Shown here piece after piece: positions 40,727 through 51,740 of a stretch of DNA of 64,000 bases. Each line of letters begins with the position of its first letter. Position 1 is the stretch's first letter. The DNA comes from Segatella copri (GTDB lineage Bacteria > Bacteroidota > Bacteroidia > Bacteroidales > Bacteroidaceae), in NCBI RefSeq assembly GCF_019249795.2, contig NZ_CP156892.1:1-64000 (forward strand), written 5' to 3'. Position numbers and translations under genes: made by a program. Under the pieces are notes generated by a model, which was not told the origin of the DNA, did not search any database, and worked only from the letters and a program-made list of their open reading frames with translations.

Positions 40727-41170
40727 TTATGAAAGACGGTTCTTTTTCTCTACCCGAGCGAAGTAGATGCAGTCGAACACGAGAAGTACGACATAGAAAA
40801 GGGCAAAGATTGCGGTAAAACCCAGAATGTTCTGCTTGTCGCATACCAACACATAGATGAGGAATACCAATGTACCGGCCATCAGTTTCAAGACCAATGC
40901 CGCCAGATAGAACTTGGCGAGATTGGCTGGCGATGACTTTGCAACAGCCTTCCATGCTTCACCATAAGCAGTACTTGCAGCGAGTGAGAATATCGCACTC
41001 ACTACCAGCGGGTTAACAACCTGGGCTATCATATCATCGCATTGAGCAGACAATCTGCAGGCAAAGAGCACGGCAAGAGCCACTGCTGCTGTAAGCCACA
41101 AAGAAATCTGCTTATACCTGATACTCGCCTGTCTGATAGTCTGCAAGCGCAACTTTTCGTCTTTTTCCAT
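40727..41170 (-). CDS. AtpI-like small membrane protein of the ATP synthase operon
   Basis: A 147-residue protein with four hydrophobic helices (ISLWLTAAVALAVLFAC; VVNPLVVSAIFSLAAS; KFYLAALVLKLMAGTLVFLIYV; AIFALFYVVLLVFDCIYF). It sits between atpC and atpB, where Bacteroidota place an AtpI-type protein that may help assemble the c-ring or carry magnesium. Sequence resemblance to AtpI is weak, so the name rests on place and topology. Confidence 0.7.
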   Translation of the reverse strand: MEKDEKLRLQTIRQASIRYKQISLWLTAAVALAVLFACRLSAQCDDMIAQVVNPLVVSAIFSLAASTAYGEAWKAVAKSSPANLAKFYLAALVLKLMAGTLVFLIYVLVCDKQNILGFTAIFALFYVVLLVFDCIYFARVEKKNRLS

Positions 41171-41206
41171 TATCTAATAATTAATCACTAAAAATTAATC
41201 ACTTAT

Positions 41207-41446
41207 CTAAACTTCTACGCAAAGGCTTACTTCGTTTTTCTTACATTCCACGAATCCGCCCTTGATGTTCATTACCTGCTTGCCTTCCTTGGTAGTGTAT
41301 TCCACCTTGCCCACTTCGAGCGAAGAGATGATAGGCGCGTGATCCTTGAGAATCTCGAACGAGCCGAGGGTTCCCGGAACCAGTACGCTCTCTACCTCAC
41401 CCTGGAAGACTACTTTCTCAGGAGATACTATCTTTAGCTGTAACAT
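41207..41446 (-). CDS. atpC: ATP synthase F1 epsilon subunit
   Basis: The 79-residue protein contains only the N-terminal beta-sandwich domain (LKIVSPEKVVFQGEVESVLVPGTLGSFEILKDHAPIISSL). The C-terminal helical hairpin that inhibits hydrolysis in E. coli epsilon (139 residues) is absent, as is usual in Bacteroidota. It follows atpD by 18 bp. Confidence 0.95.
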   Translation of the reverse strand: MLQLKIVSPEKVVFQGEVESVLVPGTLGSFEILKDHAPIISSLEVGKVEYTTKEGKQVMNIKGGFVECKKNEVSLCVEV

Positions 41447-41464
41447 AAGCCGTGGATTTAAAGA

Positions 41465-43003
<1,539 letters not shown>

Positions 43004-43038
43004 TTAAAAGTTATATATATTTATATTATTCTTGACTG

Positions 43039-43046
43039 CAAAAGTA
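43039..43046 (-). promoter_or_regulatory. -7 promoter box of the ATP synthase operon
   Basis: CAAAAGTA on the + strand reads TACTTTTG on the transcribed strand. Transcription would start near 43032, about 40 nt before atpD. Confidence 0.65.
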
Positions 43047-43150
43047 ACAACAATTTATGGAAACCACAAATTAATTTAAAGTTTTATTCGGCTTTTATAC
43101 CTAATTAAACCATTTTTAGTTCCCTTTAAACCATTTTCCTATGCAAAAGC

Positions 43151-43182
43151 AAGAAGTCAGGAGTTCAAACTCCTCTCTTCTT
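43151..43182 (-). terminator. Hairpin after pfkA
   Basis: AAGAAG-TCA-GGAGTT pairs with AACTCC-TCT-CTTCTT across a short centre, lying 17 bp after the pfkA stop on its transcribed side and followed there by TTGCTTTTG. A terminator is likely though the T-run is broken. Confidence 0.5.
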
Positions 43183-43199
43183 ACCCTTATCTCTATAAA

Positions 43200-44177
43200 T
43201 TAGATACTCAACTCGTCCAAAACCTTGATCAGTTTACGGTCGAATGGCTTATCTGAGCGGATAGCTTCAGAAAGCGGAACGTATACTACCTCGTTATTGC
43301 GTACACCAATCATCACATTGCGCTGTCCCTGCATGATAGCCTCGATGGCACCACAACCGGTACGGCTCGCAAGAATACGATCACGGGCTGACGGACGGCC
43401 GCCACGCTGCAAGTGACCCAGGATAGATACACGTACATCAAACTCAGGGAACTCCTTGCGCACACGGTCGGCATAATAAAGAGCACCGCACTTAGGACTC
43501 TCTGACACGATGACGATACAACTTTTCTTAGACTTACGGATACCACGCTCCATGAATTGAGCCAACTGGTCTACGTCGGTAGAATCTTCTGGAATGATAG
43601 CTGCCTCTGCTCCACTGGCGATAGCTGAATTCTGCGCCAGGAAACCGGCATCACGGCCCATCACCTCGATAAAGAAGATACGCTCGTGGCTCTGCGCAGT
43701 ATCACGGATGCGGTCTACACATTCTACGATGGTATTCATCGTAGTATCATAACCGATTGTATTGTCTGTACCATAAAGGTCATTATCAATTGTTCCTGGC
43801 AATCCGATGCAGCATACATCAAACTCACGTGCGAAATTCATCGCACCTGTCAGCGAACCGTTACCGCCAATCACGACAAGCGCATCTATTTCCTCTTTCT
43901 GAATCGTTTCAAATGCCTTCTGACGACCTTCTTCGGTCATGAATTCCTTAGAACGGGCTGTCTTCAGCATCGTACCACCTGTGCCGATGATACCGCTTAC
44001 ATTCTCTGTAGAAAAGGTTTTAATTTCATCATTGATGAGACCATCGTAACCACGATAGATACCTTTCACAGTGAAACCGTTGTAGATAGCCGAACGGGTA
44101 ACCGCACGGATAGCAGCATTCATACCTGGAGCATCTCCTCCAGATGTTAAAATTCCAATAGTCTTAATCTTTGCCAT
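43200..44177 (-). CDS. pfkA: 6-phosphofructokinase, ATP type
   Basis: The 325-residue glycolytic enzyme phosphorylates fructose 6-phosphate. Motifs: [27 protein letters not shown], the nucleotide loop GGNGSLTGA (Gly rather than the Asp of PPi-dependent enzymes), [12 protein letters not shown] with the catalytic Asp, and [13 protein letters not shown]. Length and motifs fit the short ATP-dependent bacterial class. It stands alone between the ATP synthase operon and nhaD. Confidence 0.97.
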   Translation of the reverse strand: MAKIKTIGILTSGGDAPGMNAAIRAVTRSAIYNGFTVKGIYRGYDGLINDEIKTFSTENVSGIIGTGGTMLKTARSKEFMTEEGRQKAFETIQKEEIDALVVIGGNGSLTGAMNFAREFDVCCIGLPGTIDNDLYGTDNTIGYDTTMNTIVECVDRIRDTAQSHERIFFIEVMGRDAGFLAQNSAIASGAEAAIIPEDSTDVDQLAQFMERGIRKSKKSCIVIVSESPKCGALYYADRVRKEFPEFDVRVSILGHLQRGGRPSARDRILASRTGCGAIEAIMQGQRNVMIGVRNNEVVYVPLSEAIRSDKPFDRKLIKVLDELSI

Positions 44178-44315
44178 AACTATACCTTATTATATTATAT
44201 ATATTTTTTTAATGTTAGTTTATTATCCTCTCAGGATGATGTTTTTCATCCATTACCCCTACATATACAGTAGGTATCCAAGGGTATACCCCTTGCTTTG
44301 TTTGGGTTTATCGAT

Positions 44316-45764
44316 TTAAAGAATTAGGTTTGCAGCACCAGCCACCAGGATATGAGAGAGCCAAAGGATAGCAAGTCCGATGACGCCACCCATCAAAGCT
44401 TTCCAGCCAATATTGCGGAAATACCATCCCATGTGCATACGTTCCATCTTCATCAGGGCAAGACCGCTGATTGTACCGATACCAAGAACGTTACCACCAG
44501 CCATTACGCAATATGCAATCATCTGCCAGTAGATACCATTGGTATGATAATCAGCAAGCATGCTGAATGAAGGATCATTCACATTTGCCAGATCATGAAG
44601 GGAGAAAAAGTTCATGGCTGTAGCAAAGTTGTCAAGTACAGTACTGATGATACCAGCCAAGACGCCATGCAACAGCACGCCAGGACGCTTATCATCCATA
44701 CCGACAGAGTTGAGAAGAGTAGCAAAATCGTCAAAAGCGCCGGTCTCCTTCACCACTCCGATGGCAAGCATGATACCCATCACGAAGAGAATCATCTGGA
44801 CGACTCCGTATTGGAACACTCTAGGAGTACGACGGTCAGCCATCGCATCCATATTCATGAGTTTACGGTTGAATATCTCGTTCACAATCCAAAGTACGCC
44901 CAATACGCAGAGCGCACCGAGGAAAGGACTTAATTTCGTAATATTATGGAAGGTAGGGATAAACCACAATCCACCGATGCCCACAAAGAGCATCAGCAAG
45001 CGCTGCCATACATTGAGACGGGTATCATCCCCGCGGTATGGCATAGCAATCCATTCTGTCTCTACTCTTTCAGGCAGCATGCGCTGCATCATCAACAACG
45101 GAATGAGCCAAGCTGCAAGACATGGCAGCAGAAGCGACAGGAAATAATGAGTAGCCGTTACAGCACCCATATTCCACATCACCAGTCCTTCCGGATTTCC
45201 GATAACGGTAAGAGCTCCGCCACAGTTGGCAGAAAGAAGAATGGCACCTCCATACACCATGCGCTGACGACGGTTTGGAATTACTCCATGCATCATCGTA
45301 AGCATCATCACTGTTGTAGTAAGATTATCGAGATTTGCCGAGATAACAAAGGTTACGGCAGCGAGAATCCATAGCATTTTTTTGGCGCTTCGGGTACGTA
45401 ACAACTGGCGTATAAAATCGAAGCAACCATTGTTATTGAGAATTTCAACTATCGTCATAGTAGCAAGCAGGAATAGTACGATTTCTGCTGCTCTACCCAC
45501 ATAAGGAAGGAAGATGTTACGGGCAATAAAATACTTCACCGTTGTACTGGTGGATTCTATCTCGTTCCACATTCCGAGATTCAGATAGCGTGAATAATCT
45601 GAAGAGTGTTCACTGGTCACGAAGTCCATACCGAAACAGATATAGAGAACCCATCCTACCGTTCCAGCAAAAATGGCTACGGCAGCACGGTTCACCTTGG
45701 TAATATTCTCGGTTGCAATGAGAATATATGCCAATATCAGTATGGCAAGGATGACTAGTGTCAT
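44316..45764 (-). CDS. nhaD: Sodium/proton antiporter NhaD
   Basis: The protein has about 12 membrane helices and NhaD/ion-transporter signatures: FLLATMTIVEILNNNGCFDFI, FVISANLDNLTTTVMMLTMMHGV, LSANCGGALTVIGNPEGLVMW and ISTVLDNFATAMNFF. It exchanges sodium for protons across the inner membrane. I chose ATG 45764 (MTLVILAILILAY, 482 residues), because the in-frame start at 45812 lies upstream of the -7 box at 45801-45808 and would add a polar, non-conserved piece. Confidence 0.92.
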   Translation of the reverse strand: MTLVILAILILAYILIATENITKVNRAAVAIFAGTVGWVLYICFGMDFVTSEHSSDYSRYLNLGMWNEIESTSTTVKYFIARNIFLPYVGRAAEIVLFLLATMTIVEILNNNGCFDFIRQLLRTRSAKKMLWILAAVTFVISANLDNLTTTVMMLTMMHGVIPNRRQRMVYGGAILLSANCGGALTVIGNPEGLVMWNMGAVTATHYFLSLLLPCLAAWLIPLLMMQRMLPERVETEWIAMPYRGDDTRLNVWQRLLMLFVGIGGLWFIPTFHNITKLSPFLGALCVLGVLWIVNEIFNRKLMNMDAMADRRTPRVFQYGVVQMILFVMGIMLAIGVVKETGAFDDFATLLNSVGMDDKRPGVLLHGVLAGIISTVLDNFATAMNFFSLHDLANVNDPSFSMLADYHTNGIYWQMIAYCVMAGGNVLGIGTISGLALMKMERMHMGWYFRNIGWKALMGGVIGLAILWLSHILVAGAANLIL

Positions 45765-45800
45765 ATCATTAATTTTATTATATTCATTACATTTTGAGCG

Positions 45801-45808
45801 CAAAGGTA
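45801..45808 (-). promoter_or_regulatory. -7 promoter box of nhaD
   Basis: CAAAGGTA on the + strand reads TACCTTTG on the transcribed strand; start near 45794, 30 nt before the chosen ATG. Confidence 0.65.
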
Positions 45809-45849
45809 ACAATTATTTTGTTATCGCCAACATTTCGGTATCTTTTTTT

Positions 45850-46143
45850 AATGAATTTAACTCATTTTCATACAAATGAAAATTTCGTCCGTTTTTTTCT
45901 TTCGCTATTATTTATCTTTCCTCTTCATTTCATCATAGAATCAGATGAAAACACGGATTACAGAGAAAAACATCACAGGAAGAAATATCGAGGAGGAAGT
46001 TATCAGAATATTAAAAGGTTATGTTTATATATATTATATGTATTTCCCCCGAAGGAGCCCACCAAAAATAGTGATTTTAGTTAAATATTACTAACAAAAA
46101 GAAGAAAATCAAGAGTAAATGCCTGTAACTCAAAGAAAATGAG
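45850..46143. other. AT-rich gene-free stretch between nhaD and rpsA
   Basis: No convincing gene. The small open frames here have no recognisable product. It separates the divergent promoters of nhaD and rpsA. Confidence 0.5.
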
Positions 46144-46151
46144 TAATTTTG
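46144..46151 (+). promoter_or_regulatory. -7 promoter box of rpsA
   Basis: TAATTTTG fits TAnnTTTG; transcription from about 46158 gives a 58-nt, very AT-rich leader as expected for a highly expressed Bacteroidota ribosomal gene. Confidence 0.6.
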
Positions 46152-46215
46152 CGCCCGATTTATACAATTCACATAAAGTCAAACTTTATTAATTTTAATT
46201 TTTTAATTATTTTTT

Positions 46216-48000
46216 ATGTCAGATTTAAAGAACGTAAAGCCATTGGACGACTTCAATTGGGATGAGTTTGAGAATGGCACAAGCGCAAACGTCAGCAAAA
46301 CAGACCTCGAGAAGGCCTATGACGAAACTCTTAACAAGGTAACAGAACACCAGGTTGTAGAGGGAACAGTAATCTCTGTAGACAAGAAAGAGGTTATCGT
46401 AAACATCGGTTACAAGAGCGATGGTATTATCCCAGCTTCTGAATTCCGTTACAACCCAGACCTCAAGGTAGGCGACAAGGTTGAGGTTTATGTAGAGAAC
46501 CAGGAGGACGTAAAGGGCCAGCTGGTACTCTCTCACAAGAAGGCTCGCCTCAGCAAGTCTTGGGAGCGTGTGAATGCAGCTCTCGAGAACGAGGAAGTTA
46601 TCCAGGGTTACATCAAGTGCCGCACTAAGGGCGGTATGATCGTTGACGTTTTCGGTATCGAAGCTTTCTTGCCAGGAAGCCAGATCGACGTTCACCCTAT
46701 ACGCGACTACGACGTATTCGTAGGCAAGACAATGGAGTTCAAGGTTGTAAAGATCAACCAGGAGTTCCGCAATGTCGTTGTATCTCACAAGGCTCTCATC
46801 GAGCAGGAGCTCGAGCAGCAGCGTAAGGAGATCATCGGCAAGCTCGAGAAGGGTCAGATCCTCGAGGGTACCGTTAAGAACATCACTACTTACGGTGTAT
46901 TCGTTGACCTCGGCGGTGTTGACGGTTTGATCCACATCACAGACCTCTCTTGGGGCCGCGTAAGCGATCCACACGAGGTTGTATCTCTCGACCAGAAGAT
47001 CAACGTTGTTATCCTCGACTTCGATGAGGAGAAGAAGCGTATCGCTCTCGGTTTGAAGCAGCTCACTCCACATCCATGGGATGCCCTCGACGAGAACCTC
47101 AAGGTAGGTGATCACGTGAAGGGTAAGGTAGTGGTTATGGCTGACTATGGTGCATTCGTTGAGATTGCTCCAGGTGTAGAGGGCTTGATCCACGTATCTG
47201 AGATGTCTTGGAGCCAGCACTTGCGTTCTGCTCAGGACTTCATGAAGGTAGGTGACGAGGTAGAGGCAGTTATCCTGACTCTCGACCGCGCTGAGCGCAA
47301 GATGAGCCTTGGTATCAAGCAGCTCAAGGAAGATCCATGGGAGGCTATCGAGACTAAGTATCCTGTTGGTAGCAAGCACACAGCTAAGGTTCGCAACTTC
47401 ACTAACTTCGGTATCTTCGTAGAGCTTGAGGAAGGTGTTGATGGTTTGATCCACATCTCTGACCTCTCTTGGACTAAGAAGGTTAAGCACCCATCTGAGT
47501 TCACTTCTGTAGGCGCTTCTATCGACGTAGTAGTTCTCGAAATCGATAAGGAGAACCGTCGCTTGAGCCTCGGCCACAAGCAGTTGGAGAAGAACCCATG
47601 GGATGAGTATGAGGCAATCTACACTCCAGGTTCTGTTCACCAGGGTACTATCACTGAGTTGATGGACAAGGGTGCTGTTGTAGCTCTCGCTGAGGGTGGT
47701 GAAGGTTTCGCTACTCCTAAGCACCTCACTAAGGAGGACGGCACAGTGGCTAAGAAGGGCGAAACTCTCGACTTCAAGGTTATCGAGTTCGTTAAGGAGA
47801 CAAAACGCATCATCCTCTCTCACTCTCGTACATTCGAGGAGGGTAACGAGCCAGTTGCTAAACCAGCTCACAAGCGTGCAAACGGCGGTCGCAAGAGCAA
47901 CAACGAGACAGCTATGATCAACAACGTTGCTGCTAGCACATCACTCGGTGATATCGATGCACTCGCTAAGTTGAAGGCTCAGATGGAGGGCAAGGCTTAA
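46216..48000 (+). CDS. rpsA: 30S ribosomal protein S1
   Basis: The 594-residue protein has six S1 RNA-binding repeats (starting about residues 45, 132, 215, 300, 388 and 474). The clearest are VDGLIHITDLSWGRVSDP, VEGLIHVSEMSWS and VDGLIHISDLSWTKKV. It binds mRNA on the small subunit. A basic tail (AHKRANGGRKSNN) follows. Codon use is strongly biased, in line with high expression. A long open frame on the opposite strand is a by-product of that bias. Confidence 0.97.
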   Translation: MSDLKNVKPLDDFNWDEFENGTSANVSKTDLEKAYDETLNKVTEHQVVEGTVISVDKKEVIVNIGYKSDGIIPASEFRYNPDLKVGDKVEVYVENQEDVKGQLVLSHKKARLSKSWERVNAALENEEVIQGYIKCRTKGGMIVDVFGIEAFLPGSQIDVHPIRDYDVFVGKTMEFKVVKINQEFRNVVVSHKALIEQELEQQRKEIIGKLEKGQILEGTVKNITTYGVFVDLGGVDGLIHITDLSWGRVSDPHEVVSLDQKINVVILDFDEEKKRIALGLKQLTPHPWDALDENLKVGDHVKGKVVVMADYGAFVEIAPGVEGLIHVSEMSWSQHLRSAQDFMKVGDEVEAVILTLDRAERKMSLGIKQLKEDPWEAIETKYPVGSKHTAKVRNFTNFGIFVELEEGVDGLIHISDLSWTKKVKHPSEFTSVGASIDVVVLEIDKENRRLSLGHKQLEKNPWDEYEAIYTPGSVHQGTITELMDKGAVVALAEGGEGFATPKHLTKEDGTVAKKGETLDFKVIEFVKETKRIILSHSRTFEEGNEPVAKPAHKRANGGRKSNNETAMINNVAASTSLGDIDALAKLKAQMEGKA

Positions 48001-48047
48001 TCTTAAACAGATCAGGCATTTGCTATTCATTAGCTAAATAACATTCA

Positions 48048-48089
48048 GGGGACTGAAATTTCAGTAATGAGATTTCAGTCCCCTTTTTT
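48048..48089 (+). terminator. rpsA terminator
   Basis: GGGGACTGAAAT (48048-48059) and ATTTCAGTCCCC (48072-48083) form a 12-bp stem followed by TTTTTT. Confidence 0.95.
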
Positions 48090-48249
48090 ATTATGTGTAT
48101 TTAAAAAAAATAAACTATCGGACACTATCTGCCATCTTCGGTAAACTCATCTCGACTAATTCATGTCCTAAAACCACTAATTCATGGTATTTTTCTATCA
48201 AAACATGTCGAAAATCATAAAAACCTTTGGCGGTTTCGAGTTTTCTGTT

Positions 48250-48257
48250 TATCTTTG
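48250..48257 (+). promoter_or_regulatory. -7 promoter box of the PCMD lipoprotein operon
   Basis: TATCTTTG followed by CAACC. Transcription would start near 48264, leaving a leader of about 105 nt that includes a palindromic GAGAAATCATTCTCTC segment. Confidence 0.65.
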
Positions 48258-48369
48258 CAACCGATAAAGCAATAATTTATATGAGCTAGAGAAATCATTC
48301 TCTCGAGAATTATCTGAAAAGAAAGAGAAGCGATTCTCCAGATTACAAAAGGAAAAGAAAGTTTAAGAT

Positions 48370-49533
48370 ATGAAACAGTCAAGATTTATAGTAGCTGCTC
48401 TATCAATGAGTTGTATCACTACCCTCTCCTCCTGCTTTAAGGAAGAACCACTCAATGCCGAATGCGACATCGAGCAGGCATACATACATGCAGACAACAA
48501 GATTTTATTTACTAATCCATCTGATACATTGGTCAATGTGCAGAGTGATACGACAAAAATCGAGTTCACGATGACGCAATTCGCAAACCTCAAAAAGCAG
48601 GCGCCTATGTTTCGACTTTCTCAAGGAGCCACAATCCAGCCGGAAAGCGGAAGCGTACACGATTTCTCCAAAGGTCCAGTTACATACGTGGTTACATCGG
48701 AAAACAAGCAATGGAGTCGCACCTATCAGGTAAGCATCAAGAAGGGACAGACTACTATACTAAACGAGAAAGAATTCGAATTTGAAGACGCATACCTCAG
48801 CAAGGGATACTACAACTGGCAGGAAAATTGGAATGGAGATATTCTCGGCATCTGGGCAACCGGAAACTCAGGATACAAAATTAGCAATTCTTCTGCTAAA
48901 CCCGAGGAATATCCTACCGTGATGATAAAAGACGGCTATAAGGGCAAAGGCGTGAAGCTCACTACTAAGCGCACCAGCAAGCTCGCAGACATAGTACACA
49001 AGCCTATCGCTGCCGGCAACCTTTTCATCGGACAGTTTGATGCCACCGATGCACTGAACGATGCTATGAAGGCAACAAAGTTCGGTCGCCCATTCAGTTT
49101 TAGTGCCAAACCGGTAAAGTTGGAAGGCTGGTATAAGTATCAGGCTGGCGAAAAATTCACCGACAAGAATATGCAAGAACTTGACCGCCATGACTACGGA
49201 ACCATTTATGCTGTACTCTATGAGAACATCGATGAAAAAGGAAATGCCGTATTGCTCTACGGAGATAATGTACAGACCAGCAAACAGATAGTAGCACTTG
49301 CCCTGGTAGGTGAAACCCATGATGACAACGGAAAAGTTGCTATTGGAAACACAAAGGAATGGCATCACTTCAGCGTAGATTTCAAGTATAAGAAAGCCAT
49401 AGACCCAATCAAGTTGAAGAATGGTGGCTACAGTCTCACTATTGTCAGTTCATCCAGTTCAGATGGAGCTAACTTCCTGGGTGCCGTAGGCAGTACCCTT
49501 TGGATAGACAGTTTCAAGTTGATTTGCGAATAA
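48370..49533 (+). CDS. PCMD-domain lipoprotein
   Basis: The 387-residue protein has a lipoprotein signal (lipobox TLSSCFKEE, Cys at residue 22), an N-terminal Ig-like part of about 115 residues (YIHADNKILFTNPSDT...VTYVVTSENKQWSRTYQV), and a C-terminal PCMD-type carbohydrate-binding jelly roll (KGVKLTTKRTS, FSAKPVKLEGWYKYQAG, WHHFSVDFKY, LWIDSFKLICE). PCMD (putative carbohydrate metabolism domain) proteins are Bacteroidota surface proteins of unknown ligand. It is followed after 20 bp by an outer-membrane beta-barrel gene. Confidence 0.8.
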   Translation: MKQSRFIVAALSMSCITTLSSCFKEEPLNAECDIEQAYIHADNKILFTNPSDTLVNVQSDTTKIEFTMTQFANLKKQAPMFRLSQGATIQPESGSVHDFSKGPVTYVVTSENKQWSRTYQVSIKKGQTTILNEKEFEFEDAYLSKGYYNWQENWNGDILGIWATGNSGYKISNSSAKPEEYPTVMIKDGYKGKGVKLTTKRTSKLADIVHKPIAAGNLFIGQFDATDALNDAMKATKFGRPFSFSAKPVKLEGWYKYQAGEKFTDKNMQELDRHDYGTIYAVLYENIDEKGNAVLLYGDNVQTSKQIVALALVGETHDDNGKVAIGNTKEWHHFSVDFKYKKAIDPIKLKNGGYSLTIVSSSSSDGANFLGAVGSTLWIDSFKLICE

Positions 49534-49553
49534 GCTAAGGAGGAAACTATATA

Positions 49554-50390
49554 ATGAAGAAGATAACAATATTAGCTCTCCTGCTGACATGGGGCACTGC
49601 TACATGGGCAGAAGAAAATGAGAATCAGAAGACTGAGGAGCACAAGCAGGTAGAAGAAAGCAAGCGTACCTCGTGGAACAAATATCTTCACGGCTACCAG
49701 TATCAGGCTCGCGTGGCGTATAATATCGGAGGCACAGCCCCTATCGGTCTTCCAGCCACCATCCGTACACTACACAGCTATACCCTGCAACCTAACTTCA
49801 GTCTGGGTATCGATGCTTATCACCCACTTTCAGGCAAATGGGGATTCGTCGGAGGACTTCACTTCGAAAACAAGGGCATGAAGATTGATGCAGGCGTAAA
49901 AAACTATTATATGAGAATAGTACGTGGCGGAGAAGAACTGAAAGGTATATTTACAGGCAACGTGGTTACGAAGGTAGACATGAGTCTTATCACAGTACCA
50001 TTGCAGGCAACATACGACATTTGCGACAACCTCCGTTTCAAGTTGGGTCCGTATGTTAGCTATGTAACATCAAAGAAGTTTGAAGGCTGGGCATACGATG
50101 GTTACTTGCGCCGCCAGGAGGAAGGTCATCCTAAGGGCGATCCTACCGGACAAAAGGTAAAGTTGGGTCATGATGAAGGCGAGCGTGGTGATTACGATTT
50201 CAGCGATGACATGCGCAACTGGCAGGTGGGCGTAGATTTCGGAATAGACTGGCGCTTGAACAACCGTTGGGGCCTCTGCGCCGACCTGAGCTGGGGTCTG
50301 AACGGCATCTTCAAGAAAGATTTCGAGACCATCGAGCAGACGATGTATCCTATCTACGGCAGCGTAGGTATCACGTATCAGCTGAAGTAA
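49554..50390 (+). CDS. Outer-membrane beta-barrel protein
   Basis: A 278-residue protein with a signal peptide (MKKITILALLLTWGTATWA) and alternating strands typical of a small barrel: YQARVAYNIGG, SLGIDAYHPLSGKWGFVGGLHFENKG, LQATYDICDNLRFKLGPYVSYV, and a C-terminal GSVGITYQLK with terminal hydrophobic residues. An acidic loop near 195 to 220 is probably exposed. AAGGAGG lies 10 bp before the ATG, unusual for this phylum, where Shine-Dalgarno sequences are rare. It is probably co-transcribed with the PCMD gene. Confidence 0.85.
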   Translation: MKKITILALLLTWGTATWAEENENQKTEEHKQVEESKRTSWNKYLHGYQYQARVAYNIGGTAPIGLPATIRTLHSYTLQPNFSLGIDAYHPLSGKWGFVGGLHFENKGMKIDAGVKNYYMRIVRGGEELKGIFTGNVVTKVDMSLITVPLQATYDICDNLRFKLGPYVSYVTSKKFEGWAYDGYLRRQEEGHPKGDPTGQKVKLGHDEGERGDYDFSDDMRNWQVGVDFGIDWRLNNRWGLCADLSWGLNGIFKKDFETIEQTMYPIYGSVGITYQLK

Positions 50391-50474
50391 TATATAATAT
50401 AATGTACGCGTACATTATTCTATAAATAAATAGAAACAATACAATAATTTTTTATTAATACACAAAAAAGAAAA

Positions 50475-51221
50475 ATGAAAAAGTTTATTTATTTAATGGC
50501 CATGGTCTGCACCCTTGGCTTCTTCACTGCTTGTAGCAGCGATGATGATGACAATGAAAAAGACAACTTCGTGCGCAACGAGAAGATTGAAGGAACCTGG
50601 AAGGTACAGGAAGTAGGTTCTGATGCAAATGGCAATCCTACAGGTTCAGTTGTATTAAACTGGGAAGGTTCTGATGATGCAACCATTACTATCCCAGGCT
50701 TTATAGATGACCCATATCCTGTAAAGGATGCCATCAAAATGGCTCCAATGTTACTCAACACCCAACTCAGAAGCGTTTTGCAGGATGTAACCTTCAATGA
50801 GAAGGGACAGATTTCTGCAACTTATAAGGAAGAGTCTGATGACAAGGACTGGAAGCTTGCTAACGATTACGCTTCATACCAGGTAGTTAACGAGAATATG
50901 ATTACCTTATTCCTGAATACAACCAAGATTACAGAAGACATCAACGATGCTCAGGAGAAGGCAATGATTACTAACATGTTTAAGACCGGTATTCCTGTAC
51001 ACGTATCTTATCCAGCAACCAACAAGGTATATTTCTATGTTGACAAGGATTTCGTAGCTCCTATCATCGCAATGCTTTATGCTCAGGTTAACAAGATTCC
51101 TCCTACAGGTATGGACAAGGAAGATTTGGCACGATTCATGATTTTGACAGTTGTCAATCAGCTTCCTGCCATCATGGAAAAGACCACCAAGTTTGAGGCA
51201 GGTATTGAGTTGATCAAGTAA
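50475..51221 (+). CDS. Lipoprotein of unknown function
   Basis: The 248-residue protein has a lipoprotein signal (MVCTLGFFTACSSDDDD, Cys near residue 20) followed by an acidic linker and a lipocalin-like start (EKIEGTWKVQEVGSD). Helical segments follow (FVAPIIAMLYAQVNKIPPTG; LARFMILTVVNQLPAIMEKT). It resembles DUF4925-type Bacteroidota lipoproteins, but I am not certain. The SSDDDD after the lipid Cys is a surface-export type signal in Bacteroidota. It lies 84 bp after the barrel gene and may share its transcript. Confidence 0.7.
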   Translation: MKKFIYLMAMVCTLGFFTACSSDDDDNEKDNFVRNEKIEGTWKVQEVGSDANGNPTGSVVLNWEGSDDATITIPGFIDDPYPVKDAIKMAPMLLNTQLRSVLQDVTFNEKGQISATYKEESDDKDWKLANDYASYQVVNENMITLFLNTTKITEDINDAQEKAMITNMFKTGIPVHVSYPATNKVYFYVDKDFVAPIIAMLYAQVNKIPPTGMDKEDLARFMILTVVNQLPAIMEKTTKFEAGIELIK

Positions 51222-51249
51222 AGAGAAAGAACTATAAATCATCAAGCTG

Positions 51250-51298
51250 AGGGTGTGTCATAAGTCCATAATAATGGAACATGACACACCCTTATTTT
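51250..51298 (+). terminator. Terminator after the lipoprotein gene
   Basis: AGGGTGTGTCAT and ATGACACACCCT form a 12-bp stem around a 19-base centre, followed by TATTTTATT. Confidence 0.85.
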
Positions 51299-51620
51299 AT
51301 TAATCGGCTTATTGTCGTACAACTAAAGGATGTATAGTCGTACAACTAAAGATGTTGTCACTAGGCTCGGCAGCTCTGCCGAGCCTAGTGGGAATCTTCT
51401 AGAAGCAGGCTTCTAATACCTTAGAACCAATCTCCTTTCACCTCATATTCTATATCTTTGAACCTAGCCAAACGGCTTAATGCGCTTACACAGTAATCTC
51501 GTTTAGCCTGCTCAGTAGTCTCATTTCGCTTGCTCAGTCGTATTATCTTGCCTATTCAAGTCTAATATGGTCGCGTTTTAGACGTTCTTACAAGCGAGAA
51601 CGTCTGGATTTTTATGGCAC
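51299..51620. other. Gene-free stretch with a direct repeat and a near-perfect palindrome
   Basis: GTCGTACAACTAAAG occurs twice (51314-51328 and 51338-51352). Right after it, 51359-51390 is a palindrome with a 15-bp arm around a CT centre (CACTAGGCTCGGCAG). A smaller AGAAGC/GCTTCT hairpin follows at 51400, and AGACGTTCT/AGAACGTCT at 51580-51605. No gene is seen. The set looks like a short palindromic mobile or REP-like remnant. Confidence 0.6.
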
Positions 51621-51664
51621 AAAAAAAGATTGCATCAGCGAAAATACTTCCAACCAATGCAATC
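51621..51664 (-). terminator. Terminator of the infC-rpmI-rplT operon
   Basis: GATTGCAT (51628-51635) pairs with ATGCAATC (51657-51664); on the transcribed - strand the stem is followed by seven T residues (A-run 51621-51627). Confidence 0.85.
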
Positions 51665-51740
51665 TTCAGTTTTCTTTAATCTAGAGGCTAAACACTTTCT
51701 TACGAGAAAAATCACGGAAGAAAAGAGCCTAGCGTCGGAT

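Noticed and set aside
46225..47871. 548-codon open frame opposite rpsA
   Set aside because: It mirrors rpsA with its strongly biased codons; the product is Leu/Val/Asp-rich without any known domain and rpsA is certain.
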